A stretch of 64,000 bases of DNA from positions 986,001-1,050,000 of the forward strand of contig CM064697.1 in NCBI GenBank assembly GCA_032717465.1, given 5' to 3'. This document shows, one piece after another, positions 1 through 10,739 of the stretch (its first letter is position 1; the number at the start of each line of letters is the position of its first letter). A program made the position numbers and the translations under genes. Origin of the DNA: Coenobita brevimanus. Its lineage: Eukaryota; Arthropoda; Malacostraca; Decapoda; Coenobitidae. The notes beneath the pieces were generated by a model. It saw only the letters and a list, made by a program, of their open reading frames with translations. It was not told the DNA's origin and searched no databases.

Positions 1-50
1 GTCTCCCGAGTAAAATATGCTGGAGATAGCAAAATTAAACTTTAGAATAT
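1..50 (+). repeat. MITE-A fragment (right arm)
   Basis: The first bases read GAGTAAAATATGCTGGAGAT followed by AGCAAAATTAAA. This resembles the MITE-A right arm (GAATAAAATCGTCTGGAGGT, then AGCAAGAATAAA). It is truncated by the window edge, so only part of one arm is visible. Confidence 0.35.
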
Positions 51-1129
51 CAAGTATATCATCGCATTTAGGAAACTGAATACCTCTGGCTCACTCCTCA
101 CATATCTGCCTCTCTTTAACACTCTTCACTATTAAACTACATCCCTCTCTTAACCTTTCTCCCAGCTTATCTTGATTCTTCTCTCCAGTATTCCATTCCT
201 TTCCCTCTCTTAACTCTCTTCATCCTTCTCTTCGATTGTCTTATTCTTGTGACCTCCTCTCCTCACTCCTCTCCCCATCGTCTGCACCCTGTTACATCCC
301 TCTTCTTCCCTCCTCTCCCCCCACACCCTGTCCATATCTCTCCCCCTTCTTTACTCTCGCAGCCTCTAGCTTATATCCAACCCTCCTTGGCCTTGTCTAC
401 ATCATATATGGCTCCTGTTGTGCTGGAGTGTGTTAATGGAACATGCGTGGAAAATGGTCTTGTAGGCGTTCTGAACTAAATCATCATCCCTACTTCTGAT
501 TCTTTGTTTAGAGCGTATTTCGTCACTGTTTCGAAATTGATAAGCAGCGTACACGGGCCAAATAGGACTCCAGTGATGGTGTAGACGAGCCCTTTCGCAC
601 CCCACAAACCCCACTCCTCACTCCTCTCTTTGACTGCATCCCTCACTTCCCCCTCAGTAGGCCTACATCTTCCTCTCATCACTGTTACACTCTGCTCCAC
701 TAATTCCCTCTCTCTGTCAAGTCCTCTCCCCGTCTTTCTCCAGCCCCTTCGCTCCTCTCAATACCCTCTCACTCCTCCCCATACCTCTCCTCACCCTTTT
801 TACCACTTTCATCCGTTCACCCCTTTCACCTCTCATCCTTTCACCCCTCCTCTCCTCTCACATCCTCTCAGCACTCTCCCTTTTCCCTTTCACTCTTCTT
901 CTCCCCTCTCGCTCATCACCTTCCCTCTCTCACCCTTCTTCTCACCTCTCACTCCTCTCCTCACCGTTGGCAACCATCCTCTCTTTGCTTCATTCCTTTT
1001 ACTTTCTCAGTTCGCCCCTCTCACTCCTTCCTTACCCCACCTCAATTATCATAACTCCTCGTATGTCCTCATCCCTCATATTCACTCCTTTCATCATCCC
1101 ATTCACCAGTCACCTCCTCTCTTCACCCC

Positions 1130-1275
1130 TGTCATCCTCTCTCTCGCCCCTCTCATCCCCTCCCTCACCCCTCTCATCCCCTCTCACCCCTCTCATCCCC
1201 TCCCTCACCCTTCTCATCCCCTCTCGCCCCTCTCATCCCCTCCCTCACCCCTCTCATCCCCTCTCGCCCCTCTCA
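1130..1275 (+). repeat. 21-bp pyrimidine minisatellite (CCCCTCTCATCCCCTCCCTCA)
   Basis: Consecutive copies of a unit alternating CCCTCTCATCCCCTC and CCTCACCCCTCTCATC are visible within the polypyrimidine tract, with few substitutions. This suggests local slippage or unequal exchange. Confidence 0.75.
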
Positions 1276-1499
1276 TGATCCCTGTCACCCATCTCTTCAT
1301 CCGTCTCCGCACTTGTCTCATCCATCTTTACCCCTTTCCACACTCTCCCAACCTTTATTCATCCTTCATATCTCACTCATCCTCACTCCATTCCTCTCAT
1401 CACAACCACCGTCTCTCCATCCCTCTCATCCCACTCTCCGTCTCTTCATCTCACTCACCCTCTGTTATCTCTTATTACCCCACGCATCCTCTCCTCACC

Positions 1500-1815
1500 C
1501 TTCTAACCCCTCTTCTCTGCCCTCTCACCCATCTCTTCACCTCTCTAACCTCTCTTTTCACCCCAGTAAGTCTCTCTTCAATCCTTTCACCCCTCTCCAC
1601 CCTTCTAACTCCTCTTTTCACCTCTCTAACCACTCTCTTCTCCCCTCTAGCCCCCTCTCTTCACCCCTCTAACCCCTCTCTTCACCCCTCTGACCCCTCT
1701 CTTCACTAACCCTCTCTTCACCCCACCAACCCTCTCTTCACCCCTCTAACCCCTCTCTTCACCCCTCTAACCCCTCTCTTCACCCCTCTAGCCCCCTCTT
1801 CGTCCCTCTCACCCC
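1500..1815 (+). repeat. About 21-bp pyrimidine minisatellite (CACCCCTCTAACCCCTCTCTT)
   Basis: A unit of the type TTCACCCCTCTAACCCCTC repeats with minor variation, most regularly between 1655 and 1800. It lies inside the polypyrimidine tract. Confidence 0.75.
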
Positions 1816-1944
1816 TCTCCTGTCCTCTCCACCCCTCTCTCCACTCTTCCATGCCTCTGGGCCGTCTCCTACCCGAGCCGGTCTCCTCCTTGGCCGTCGA
1901 CAGCTGTGTACAATAGAACAGAGAGCAGGCCAGGAAGACCTTTA

Positions 1945-1950
1945 GTTCAC

Positions 1951-1995
<45 letters not shown>

Positions 1996-4190
1996 GGGGT
2001 AAAGAAAGTTAATGAGCAAGGAGGGAAGGAAGGAAACGAAGAGATAATAGTTAAGAAAGAAGACGAGAAGGTAAAGGAATGAAGAAGGCTGGAGAGAGAG
2101 AGAGAGAGAGAGAGAGAGCAGACTACACACCACACAGTCCTTACGATTCTTTGTAGGTGATTCGGCCATAATAGAGAGACTTAACGCTACTTCCTAATTA
2201 CAGAAGTTGAAGAAGTAGCCTAAGAGAGTTTGAGAAGAGGATAGCCAAGGAGAAAGTTCCAGATCAGAGAGAGAGAGAGAGAGAGTGAAAGAAATGGACA
2301 AGGTGGGAAGGAAATAGGACGTGTGTGTGTGTGTCAGAGAGAGAGAGAGAGAGAGAGTATTGAAGTATCGGCGGAGAGGGAGAGATGGAGCGAAAAAGGG
2401 AGGTGGGAGTGTTTTAGCATGATAAAGTGTAGAGGGAGAGGGAGAGAGGGTGGAGGAAAGGAGAGGGAAAGGGGGAGGGTGGAGGGAGGAATATCAGATG
2501 AAGGGAGTGATCAGAGAAAGGTGAAACTGAGGGGAGGGAGGAGAGAATGACAGAAGAGGAGGGAGGAAGGGAGACGGTATAAAAGGGAGAGATGGAGGGT
2601 GGAAGAGAGGAGAAAGGGAGGGGGAGGGGATATAAGGAGGGAAGGAGGAATTGGAGAAAGCTGGGATGGATGTAAGAGGAGAGGAAGGATGAGGATGTGG
2701 GAGACAAGGAGGGAAGAGAAAAGTGAGAATGGAAGAGCAGGTAAGAGATAGAAGAGAAGGAGGGGCGAGGAGAGGAAAGAACGTAGGAGGAAGAGTACGA
2801 AATAAGGGGAAAAGTAGAGAGGAAAAAATGAGGGAGGGAAATGTAGGAGAAAAGGGAGGGAGAGGTGGGAGAAAAAAGGGAGGAGGAAGAGACCTGAGAT
2901 ATAAGAAAAGGAGGAAGGGAAAAAATATGAGAAGAGGAGGGAGGCCAAACCAGAAGCAAGCAAGGAAAGGAGAAAGGAGTAGAGGAGAGAAGGAAAAACA
3001 GAAGGAAAGACTGGAAAAAGAGCTGAGGAACAGGACAAACGAAGAGATGAGGGGAAAGGAGGGAGAAGTAGATAGGAGGAAAGTGGGGAGGCAGAGGTAC
3101 AAGGAAAGGAAGGAGAAGAAAATGGGAGGAAAGGAGAGAGGAAGAAATTGGAGAAGAAGAAGGAGAAAGAGACTGGAGAAAATGAGCTGCAAGAGGTGGG
3201 AGGAAGGATGAGGGAGATTCGGGAGAAAGAGGTGGCATAAAAAGGAGGTGGAAGATCAGCGGAAAATAGTGCAAAAGAGATGGAAGGAAAGTAATGAAGA
3301 GGGTACAGGAGAAGAAGAGAGAGGAAGAGAGAAAACGGCTGAGAAAGAAAAAGAAAATATGGTGAAGAGGGAGGGTAAAGGAGAAGATGGAAGAGAAGTG
3401 AGACATGGAGATAGAAATGAAGACATAGAACGATGGAAGGAAGGAAGGAGAGAACGGAAAACAGAGAAATTGGGTGTTAGAGAAAGGAGGGAGGAAGAGA
3501 GAAGGAAGGGGGAGGAGAGAAGAGACGGAGGGACGTAAGGTAGAAAGAGGGAGGAGGAAGAGAAGACTAACATCGGGACGAGAGGAGAAAAAAAGGAAGA
3601 GGAGAGAGAGGAAGGGCGTTTTTAAGCGATAAATGTTGAATGAGATGGCGGGCTAGGGTGATGTGAAGGAAGGGGGTAGAGAAGGAAGGTAGGGGGGAAG
3701 GGAATGAAGGACATAAGGAAGGAGAAGATGGAGAAGGCAAGAAGGTAGGGAGGTTGAGAAGGAAGAGGGTAAGAAAGCAAAGAGTGAATGAAGAATGTGA
3801 TGAGAGAGAGAATCGAGAGGTTAGGAAGGAGGAAATTAAGGAGGTAAGGAAAGGGGGTAATGGAGGAGGGAGGGAAGGAAGAAGGGAATGAAGGAGATAA
3901 GGAAGGAAGAAAGGAGGGTGAGGAGGAGGTAGGGAAGGAAGGAGGAAACGCAGGACATAAGGGAGGGAATGAAGTATGTAAAGAAGGAAGGAGAGAAAGG
4001 AAATAGGGAATGAAGGAGAAAGTGGAGAAGGGAAGGAAGGAGGATAGAGAGTATTTACGAAGGGTGGGAATGAAGAGAGAAAAAAAGGAGTGGTTGGAGA
4101 AATAAAAAGAGAGAGGGAATGAAAAAAGTGTTGATTTTTAACAAGATTTTTCGAGAGAGTTTAGATGGAGAGGAGCAGAACTGAAGGATG
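1945..4190 (+). repeat. Polypurine tract, about 2.2 kb
   Basis: The plus strand changes abruptly from pyrimidine to purine after about 85 bp of ordinary sequence (1861-1944). The tract is built of GGAGAA, GGGAGGAA and GAAGGAAGG variants. It carries (GA)n runs at 1954-1993, 2092-2118, 2266-2285 and 2335-2358, and (GT)7 at 2321-2334. Apparent Lys/Glu/Arg-rich frames on the plus strand and Ser/Phe/Leu-rich frames on the minus strand are compositional shadows. Confidence 0.9.
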
Positions 4191-4192
4191 GT

Positions 4193-4194
<2 letters not shown>

Positions 4195-4229
<35 letters not shown>
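4195..4229 (+). repeat. (GA)n microsatellite
   Basis: About 17 uninterrupted GA dinucleotides at the end of the purine tract. Confidence 0.95.
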
Positions 4230-4231
<2 letters not shown>

Positions 4232-4368
4232 GACGCTGCCACCAAATCTTACATCAGCGTTACACGAGCTTGAGAGGCTTAAGGAGGAAGACAGACAAGT
4301 TACCGTACCCTACTCATCACATCCTTACACCTTACACCATCTTCACTACCTGCACGCATTTTTACCGC

Positions 4369-4570
4369 ACCAGCTGTCTGTCTGTCAGTCTGTCTATATC
4401 TGTTTGTCTGTCCATCTGTCTGTATTTCTCTCTTTCCATCTATCTTTACCTGTGTGTCTCTGTTTATCGAAATGTCTGTCTGTGTGTCTGCCCGTCTATC
4501 GGTATGTTAATGTATCAGTCCATCTACCTTTCTATCTCTTTCTGTCTTCCCATATGTCTGTCTGTCTAGG
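4369..4570 (+). repeat. Degenerate (TCTG/TCTA)n tetranucleotide repeat
   Basis: Roughly 200 bp dominated by TGTCTGTC, TATCTGT and ATCTATCT. Open frames here read as Cys/Leu/Ser/Val runs caused by the tetranucleotide and are not genes. Confidence 0.8.
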
Positions 4571-4574
4571 TAAT

Positions 4575-5074
4575 TTTTAGTTAGATTTGCCAGTGTTTGT
4601 ATTTTTTTTTTTCGTGGGTTGCTATTAACCAGTGGCGATATTAATTAACCTTGAACTGAAGTACTGCAGGTATGAGATTATTTAAACCATCCTTCTTATA
4701 TTGTTTCATTCAGTTACCCAACATTTCCCAACTAGACAAACAGAGTGGATAACAGCGCGAAAAATACGAACAAAAATAAAGTTATTCAGGAGGATATTGC
4801 CAAGTAGCTGTGGAGATCTGTAAACCGTGAGAACTGGTGTAAGATCCTTCCTGAATGCGACCGTGTGATAATGTAGGTCGTGGTGGAATATGTAGGTCAT
4901 GGGTGAAAGGTCAATGACACGCGGGTAAAAATACATCTGTCGTATTGTGTCATTCTAGGGCAAGTGTGAGGCTTCATAATTGACCGTCTGCCTTACTGAT
5001 CCTCGTGCAGTCGATAGGTGTTGATGCTGTCTTCTTTTTTTTTCCTGCCCCGTCAGCCCTTCTCACGTGAATTC
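4575..5074. other. Non-repetitive stretch, nothing recognised
   Basis: Ordinary AT-rich sequence with short T runs (4603-4613, 5034-5043). No coding frame with recognisable protein content and no RNA-like structure was seen. Confidence 0.5.
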
Positions 5075-5158
5075 TAATGTTCCCTTATTCTTGCCACCGA
5101 CGCACGATTCTCTTCGGTGCAGCTTAGGGAAGAGCTCTCGTAGTGAAGGGATTACTTT
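5075..5158 (+). repeat. MITE-A fragment (left arm)
   Basis: TTATTCTTGCCACCGACGCACGATTCTCTTCGGTGCAGCTTAGGG matches the order of the MITE-A left arm: TTATTCTTGCTACC, a CAGACGATT core, then CAGCTTAGGAGAG. A small insertion sits between the core halves. It ends near AGTGAAGGGATTA, which resembles the family terminus. Confidence 0.45.
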
Positions 5159-5910
5159 ACCTGAGGATCCAGAACGATTATTTATATATTAGATTGACAC
5201 AACTTTCTCCAGCCTCTTCCCTTCCTAGTAAACGTAGGGTAGGTGTCTCTGGGGAGTGGGGGGCTTGAGTAATTTCCAGGGGGACGAGAAGACCGAGAGA
5301 AAATGTAATGTCCTGCTTGAATAAGTGAATGTAATCTGGGGAACCTTTGATAACACACACTTTAATTTGTGTCTACCTTCTCAGCTCGTGTTTCTTTGTA
5401 CGGTCGCCCTGTTCCTATAATGTGTAGCTTCTTTTCGTCTGTCTCATTCCAGTCCGACTGCCTGTTCCCTTTCTGCTTGTTCTGGCTGTCTCAGTAGAAA
5501 GGTAGACCCCAAGAAATTTGACATAGCCTAATAATTCAAAAGTTGAATGTCAATAACGTGGTTTGTGGTCAGGCTTGGTGTCCGTTTTCTGGCCAATTCA
5601 TAAGTCTGGCCTCATTTTTCTTCCTCAGATACCGGGTACTTTAATTTTCATAACGTCAGATCGCCCACTACATCCACACACAATAGCTTCCTGCCTCTCA
5701 CGCCTATGCATTTTTCTTATCCGGCTAGGTTACTGGTATTTGCACCTGTATGAATCAGGTAATAATGATAAGTCTCTACTTTTAAAAGAATCCCATTTGT
5801 TCAGTTTTCATAACGAGATTTAAATTTGATAATTATAAACAGGATTATAGATACGCATTTGCTTTTTATGATAATTGTTTATGATGATGGAAGATAAATG
5901 GTGACAGTTT
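5159..5910. other. Non-repetitive stretch, nothing recognised
   Basis: Mixed sequence without simple repeats. The longest open frames are below 90 codons and show no family features. Nothing could be assigned. Confidence 0.45.
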
Positions 5911-6303
5911 GGGGGTGTTCATGACTACCAGGAAGTGCTTATAATTACCTGGAGGTGTTCATGATTACCTGGAAGTGCTTATAATTACCTGGAGGTGTTC
6001 ATGACTACCAGGAAGTGCTTATAATTACCTGGAGGTGTTCATGACTACCTGGAGGTGTTCATGACTACCTGGAGGTGTTTATGACTACCTGGAGGTGTTT
6101 ATGACTACCTGGAGATGTTTATGATCATCGGGAGGTGCTTATGACTACCTGGAGGTGTTTATGATTACCTGGAACTGCTTATAATTACCTGGAGGTGTTT
6201 ATGACTACCTGGGTTATGACTACCTGGAGGTGCTCATGACTACTTGGAGGTGTTTATGACTACCTGGAGGTGTTTATGACTACCTGGAGGTGTTTATGAC
6301 CAT
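5911..6303 (+). repeat. 20-bp minisatellite (ACCTGGAGGTGTTTATGACT)
   Basis: About 19 tandem copies of a 20-bp unit. Two subtypes alternate in the first half (GGAGGTGTTCATGACTACC and GGAAGTGCTTATAATTACC). The second half is homogenised to GGAGGTGTTTATGACTACCT. The subtype alternation implies a higher-order 40-bp dimer stage before monomer spread. Confidence 0.92.
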
Positions 6304-6720
6304 ATAGTGAGGTAGTGATTTTAACGGTGTGAAGGCCATGTAGTTAAAGAGTTTGTATGATATGGTGCGGTAGCATTATGACAATGGGGTGAGCAGGTAT
6401 TTATCGCCGTTTGGTATGTTTTGCTTTAAGGTAATGTGGTGGTGCTTATGATGATATGGAAAGCATGTGGATAGGTGGTGTATTTGACGTGGTGTGTTCA
6501 TGATAAGTGCGGATGTGTATGACTATTAAATGAGATGTTGGTCGTGTTGTGGTATTTATGCCCATATAGTGTGGTGGTGATTATGACAGTTTGCTCTTGC
6601 TTCTGACCATGTGGTGGTGTTCATGACCATGTTGGGGTGTTTGCGACCGTGTGGTGTGGTGGTGTTTATGACAGTGTGGAAGTGTTTATGGGCATGTTTT
6701 ATGACCAGTATTTATAGCAT
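6304..6720 (+). repeat. Degenerate continuation of the 20-bp minisatellite
   Basis: Scattered GTGGTGTTTATGACCATG and GTGTTCATGACCATG motifs at about 20-bp or multiple spacing continue downstream of the regular array. This fits an older, decayed flank of the same tandem repeat. Confidence 0.55.
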
Positions 6721-6973
6721 ATTCCATTTAATATCAAATATTGTACAGCTAGTAAGGAAGAGGTCCAGTTTCTATCCTGTGTGAGAGGTGGAGGGAAGGA
6801 AGGTCGTGTGGGGGGGGGGGGATGGGGATAAGGAGCGACTGTTGTAGTGGCACCACCAGAAAGAGACGAAAAACCATTGGCAGGTTGGTATATTAACTAA
6901 TGTTGGCTAAGCTATTCACGTACTTCTGTATAATTTTTATATTACCGTATCAATCTTTATACTGATATATATA

Positions 6974-6976
<3 letters not shown>

Positions 6977-7032
<56 letters not shown>
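6977..7032 (+). repeat. (GT)28 microsatellite
   Basis: An uninterrupted GT run, preceded by a short TATATATACAC segment. Confidence 0.97.
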
Positions 7033-7034
<2 letters not shown>

Positions 7035-7494
7035 TTTTTTCTCTTCTTACCACTCAGCACCCGGCCCCAGCGCTCAAGAAAAAAAACTCACACACACAGA
7101 GCGGAACGTATATTTTTGTGAGAGCGGTTTTGTGATGGAGGTGCGGCGAGTTGGTTGTTGCTATATTCGTCTCGGCATGCGTGATCTGTCGTATGCGGAG
7201 CCCGAACTCCAAATGCGGTAGACATCCAAGATGAATACGGGTATTATGCCTTTAATATACTTGCATGTATTCGCACCCTGTCTGTTCTACCAGTGACATA
7301 AACATACTCTGATACTCACAGGTTCAAGCAACACAGTGACTTTCACACACATAATTCTTGCAGCAAACATCCCTTCCTCATTCGAACTTACAGTCAAGAG
7401 AAGGATAAATTCTGGCTGTCATTCGTCTTTGGAGTCGTGTTTGGAGTCCTGCAGTGAACCTGATAAAATGGATAGATGCAGGTGGTGTGAAAGT

Positions 7495-7840
7495 AGATAT
7501 GACTTCTATTGAGAATCATTGTAGGCTTTAATTTTGTGAAGGTGTTGGTGTGTCGTCTTTGGGTTCATTTGTCAGGGTGATGGTGTGTGAACTTAATATA
7601 GATCTTACTGAATATCATCCTAGCGTTCAGTTTTGTGCAGATCTGCCTGGATCTTATTAACTACCATCTACGAGTTCATGTACATGAGGAGTTGGAATAA
7701 AAATAGTCGTACTGAATATTATCTTTGGGTTCATCTTCGTCGAGGTGTTTGAGTAAATATATTGAAGATCACCTTTTTTTTTTTTTAAATGGGGGTTGAA
7801 TATGGATCCTTTTGAATATTATCTTATGGTTCATTATCCA
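7495..7840 (+). repeat. Degenerate tandem repeat (ACTGAATATTATCTTTGGGTTCAT)
   Basis: At least four diverged copies of a unit containing TGAATATYATCYTWGSGTTCA, then TTTGTGRAGGTGTTGG and TATAGATCTT, spaced about 50-70 bp apart. The copies differ strongly, so the array is old. Confidence 0.5.
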
Positions 7841-7849
7841 CTCCTGAAT

Positions 7850-8315
<466 letters not shown>

Positions 8316-8397
8316 CTGCCTTGATTTTCCACACTGCCAATCATGGGTTACTTCTGCTAATGAAAATTGGCCTTCATTTTTTTCTTATATAAGTTTT

Positions 8398-8450
8398 TAC
8401 CTGTTAACCAGGAAAATCGTCCAGTATCCTTGGCAAAGAATTAGAATACA
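8398..8450 (+). repeat. MITE-A fragment (right arm)
   Basis: Contains GGAAAATCGTCCAGTATCCT followed by GGCAAAGAATTAGAAT, a match to the AAAATCGTCTGGAG...GCAAGAATAAA part of MITE-A. It is short and diverged. Confidence 0.35.
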
Positions 8451-9044
8451 CTCCAATGTGCAAATTACTAAACTGCTCACACTGATTACAGGTTTCTTAT
8501 GTCTAGCTCTCTGTCTGTTGCAAGACGCCTGTGCTGGAGGGGATGACCACTCACAAATGGCCTTCAGTTTACCCTGTTTTTCGCAGTCAGGCGGCCCTTC
8601 CTCCATTATACACCACTCTCACTCAAATACCCCTCCATCTCATCATCCGTCTCCCTATCCTCCTCTGTTCACCCACCTCACTCACTTTCTTACCAGTATC
8701 TCACCATTCGTTCCACGTAGCCAGACCATCCACACACGCGCACCACTTCCACCACATCCACATCAACACCGCAGCACTTCCCAAGCATTCAAATATACAG
8801 AACAGCCAGCTTAAAAGATATATATTAGAAAGAGGTCCATTTTCGAGTTGGAAATTTGTACCGTACCCAGAGTTCATTTTTTCCTAATTATTTATTTTTT
8901 TGCCCGTGATGCCTAATGTGTGGAGTAATTTAGTGGATATATTTAATCCTCTTTCCTGGTTTATTGCAGTCTGAACCAAGGGAATATATTTTTAGCACCA
9001 ACAGTCCCGTGACGTATTTTTATATTTTGCACCTGCTATCAACC

Positions 9045-9073
<29 letters not shown>
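9045..9073 (+). repeat. (TTA)n microsatellite
   Basis: About nine ATT/TTA units lie immediately before the Rep-E copy. A trinucleotide run at the end of a dispersed repeat may be its tail. Confidence 0.9.
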
Positions 9074-9075
<2 letters not shown>

Positions 9076-9395
9076 TCCGCCAAGGCGTTAATGTTTTTGC
9101 CGGCGCTGGTTTCTTTGTCTGTTTGCAGGATTACTCAAAACTTACGAACGGGTTTTGCTGAAATTTTTTGGAGGGGTAGGGGTATGGCCCAAGGAACATT
9201 CTATTAGATTTTGGTGGTGATCCGGTTCATCATCCGGATCCAGGAAACTTTATAAGTATTCTTTATCATTGCGGAGTTGTGGAAATGTCAACATTTTTGC
9301 TTCTCCGCCAAGGAGGTTATGATTTTGGCGGCATCGGTGAATTGTTCAGTCTTGGCGGAGGTTTTCAGTCTCGGATTGCTCTTGTTATTGTTGTT
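9074..9395 (+). repeat. Rep-E dispersed repeat (CCTCCGCC ends), copy 1
   Basis: Begins ACCTCCGCCAAGGCGTTAAT and continues GCAGGATTACTCAAAACTTA, GCTGAAATTTTTTGGAGGGG, TATGGCCCAAGGAACATTCT and GTGGTGATCCGG...ATCCGGATCC. It ends in two inverted copies of TTGGCGGAGG/CCTCCGCCAA. The same order of motifs recurs at 48587-48980 and, inverted, at 58791-59286. It resembles a type of short dispersed repeat seen in many aquatic animal genomes, but its class (SINE, RTE tail or foldback element) cannot be decided here. This copy seems to contain a secondary internal duplication of the CCTCCGCC end. Confidence 0.75.
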
Positions 9396-9454
9396 GTTGT
9401 TGTTGTAGGTGTTATTTTTTAATTATTAATTTATTTTCATTATCATTATTATTA

Positions 9455-9510
9455 CATGTATTATTATTATTATTATTATTATATTAGTGGTACTAGTAGT
9501 AGTAGTGGTA
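9455..9510 (+). repeat. (TTA)n and (TAG)n trinucleotide runs
   Basis: ATTATTATT units (to about 9483) are followed by AGTAGTAGTAG (9489-9506). Confidence 0.85.
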
Positions 9511-9544
9511 TTTAGCATAGGATGGGAAGGGATAGATATAGTCA

Positions 9545-9648
9545 TTATTAGCCGGTTCACTTCTAGAGAACCATTCTAAATGAGGAAAATCGTCTGGTAA
9601 CAAGAATTTAAAAAAAAAAGCACCGGGTTAAAGTTAAGACCCTCTGGA
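9545..9648 (+). repeat. MITE-A fragment (right arm, diverged)
   Basis: CTAAATGAGGAAAATCGTCT, GGTAACAAGAATTTAAA, an A run and CACCGGGTTAAAGTTAA follow the order of the MITE-A right arm and end (AAAATCGTCTGG, AGCAAGAATAAA, CACCGTACTGAAGGGGTTAA), with part of the end deleted. Confidence 0.45.
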
Positions 9649-9800
9649 AAATTACAACTTATTTTATTTTCAATAGATTTTACACAACTGGAAAAACACA
9701 TCTTTGTGTGGCAGTACCTGGTATTAAAAGCAACCTCCATCAAACCTTTTCAGAACATTGACTTTTGGCGGTACCTGGTATTAAAAGTAAACTCCCTGAA

Positions 9801-10012
9801 GCCCTTTGAGTGCAATAACGTCTTTATATATATATATGTATATAATCTCTCAGTTTCCAGACGATTAAATTAGGCGTAGGAGAGAGTTTTCGAAGTGGAG
9901 GGGTTAGATATAAGCCTGATTAACACCTGCATTACCAGGGGGATCTCCTAAGTTGAATAAAATCGTCCAGAAGTAGCAAGAATAAAATGAAAGTGACTCG
10001 GGCTGAGAATCT
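9801..10012 (+). mobile_element. MITE-A element, near complete
   Basis: The left end GCCCTTTGAGTGCAATAACG is followed by the core TTTCCAGACGATTAAATTAG and GAGGGGTTAGATATAAGCCT. The opposing arm then reads GGATCTCCTAAGTTGAATAA and AAATCGTCCAGAAGTAGCAA, and finally GTGACTCGGGCTGAG. The two arms are inverted copies, so a single strand could fold into a long imperfect hairpin. A short TA microsatellite (9827-9844) lies in the left arm. There is no coding capacity, as expected for a non-autonomous element. Confidence 0.7.
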
Positions 10013-10109
10013 AGCCCTTCCCAACGAACAGACTGCACTAAATTAAATACAGTTGCTTGACGGTTTTACTCGTTCTTTTACGGCTTATTCCACGTAACTT
10101 ATTTCACGT

Positions 10110-10320
10110 GGAGGAGGCGGTGACTGAATCGGTAGAGAGGTGGCCTGCAGCCCTTATGGACCTAGGTTCGAATCCCGGCTAGGGTAGGAAACAGTTTAAG
10201 GATGTAAATTTCATGAAAGCAGACTTTACTGATCAACCAGAAGACCCGTCGACATGAAGAAATACCCCCGCTAATACCAGTACACCAGTTCCGTGGGAGG
10301 AAAAAGAAAGAAAAAAAAAA
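10110..10320 (+). mobile_element. tRNA-derived SINE-like element
   Basis: A tRNA-like head carries a pol III A-box-like TGACTGAATCGG (10121-10132) and a perfect B-box GGTTCGAATCC (10165-10175) at tRNA-like spacing. It is followed by a body of about 110 bp and an A-rich tail near 10300-10320. A functional tRNA is unlikely because the acceptor ends do not pair well and the element continues past the tRNA part. A-box, B-box, body and A-rich end together match tRNA-derived SINE architecture. The specific family is not identified. Confidence 0.6.
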
Positions 10321-10470
10321 GGCCGTGGCAGAAAGAGACAGTGTTACAGTTCTACGTACATTCCATAGCATTTCTTTGTGACAGGTATCATAATTTAGTG
10401 TCAGTCCATTCATACACCTTGGCGTTCAAGATGGAGAGATGGGAATTTTAGGCCAAGTTAAAGTGACAGG
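10321..10470 (+). mobile_element. MITE-B copy 1 (left end missing)
   Basis: GTGGCAGAAAGAGACAGTGT, TTCTTTGTGACAGGTATCAT and the right terminal repeat GGGAATTTTAGGCCAAGTTA + AAGTGACAGG match the MITE-B copy at 38832-39008. The left inverted repeat is missing; the SINE-like A-rich tail lies exactly at the break, suggesting insertion into, or truncation by, the SINE. Confidence 0.55.
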
Positions 10471-10475
10471 AGTAT

Positions 10476-10618
10476 AGGTTGGGAGAAGCTTGTCGAGTGG
10501 AAGGGGTTAGATACAGTCCTAGCTACACCCCTGACTGCTCCTCCTAGAAAAAAAAAAATCGTCTGGAGAAAAGAAGAGTAAATTAAATAAAATGTATCAC
10601 CGGACTGAAGGGGTTAAT
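10476..10618 (+). mobile_element. MITE-A element, partial (right two thirds)
   Basis: GAGTGGAAGGGGTTAGATAC in the centre is followed by AATCGTCTGGAGAAAAGAAG and the intact right end TCACCGGACTGAAGGGGTTA + AT. It directly abuts MITE-B copy 1. This is one of the clearest right termini of the family. Confidence 0.65.
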
Positions 10619-10739
10619 TTTACAAAGCGTCCTGGTGGTGAAAGGGTTACGCTTACCTGGGCGTGAAGGTTAATGAATTTGTCAGGGTAATAATGATGAT
10701 GACCAGGTAATATCGATTATTTAAAAGGGTTAATTACTG

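Larger units (their letters stand above)
62..1860 (+). repeat. Polypyrimidine tract, about 1.8 kb
   Basis: The plus strand is almost entirely C and T, built from variants of CTCTCACCCCTCT and TTCACCCCTCTAACC. It contains two recognisable 21-bp minisatellite zones (listed separately). Long Ser/Leu/Pro/His-rich open frames here are a by-product of the composition: they lack domain motifs, occur in several frames at once and follow the repeat period. No gene is supported. Confidence 0.9.

Noticed and set aside
630..1709. A 359-codon Ser/Leu/Pro/His open frame
   Set aside because: It lies wholly in the polypyrimidine tract, overlaps other long frames of the same composition and repeats with the 21-bp DNA period; no domain motif.
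2414..3406. A 330-codon minus-strand Ser/Phe/Leu/Pro frame
   Set aside because: Translation of the complement of a polypurine tract; similar frames exist in other phases.
8458..8814. A 118-codon frame beginning with a signal-peptide-like hydrophobic stretch (LLTLITGFLCLALCLL)
   Set aside because: The start resembles a secretion signal, but the rest is Pro/His/Ser-rich from CAC/CCA-rich DNA, and a second frame of equal length overlaps it. Too weak to call without transcript data.
10110..10186. A functional tRNA gene
   Set aside because: A and B boxes are good, but acceptor-stem pairing is poor and the sequence continues into a SINE-like body with an A-rich tail.
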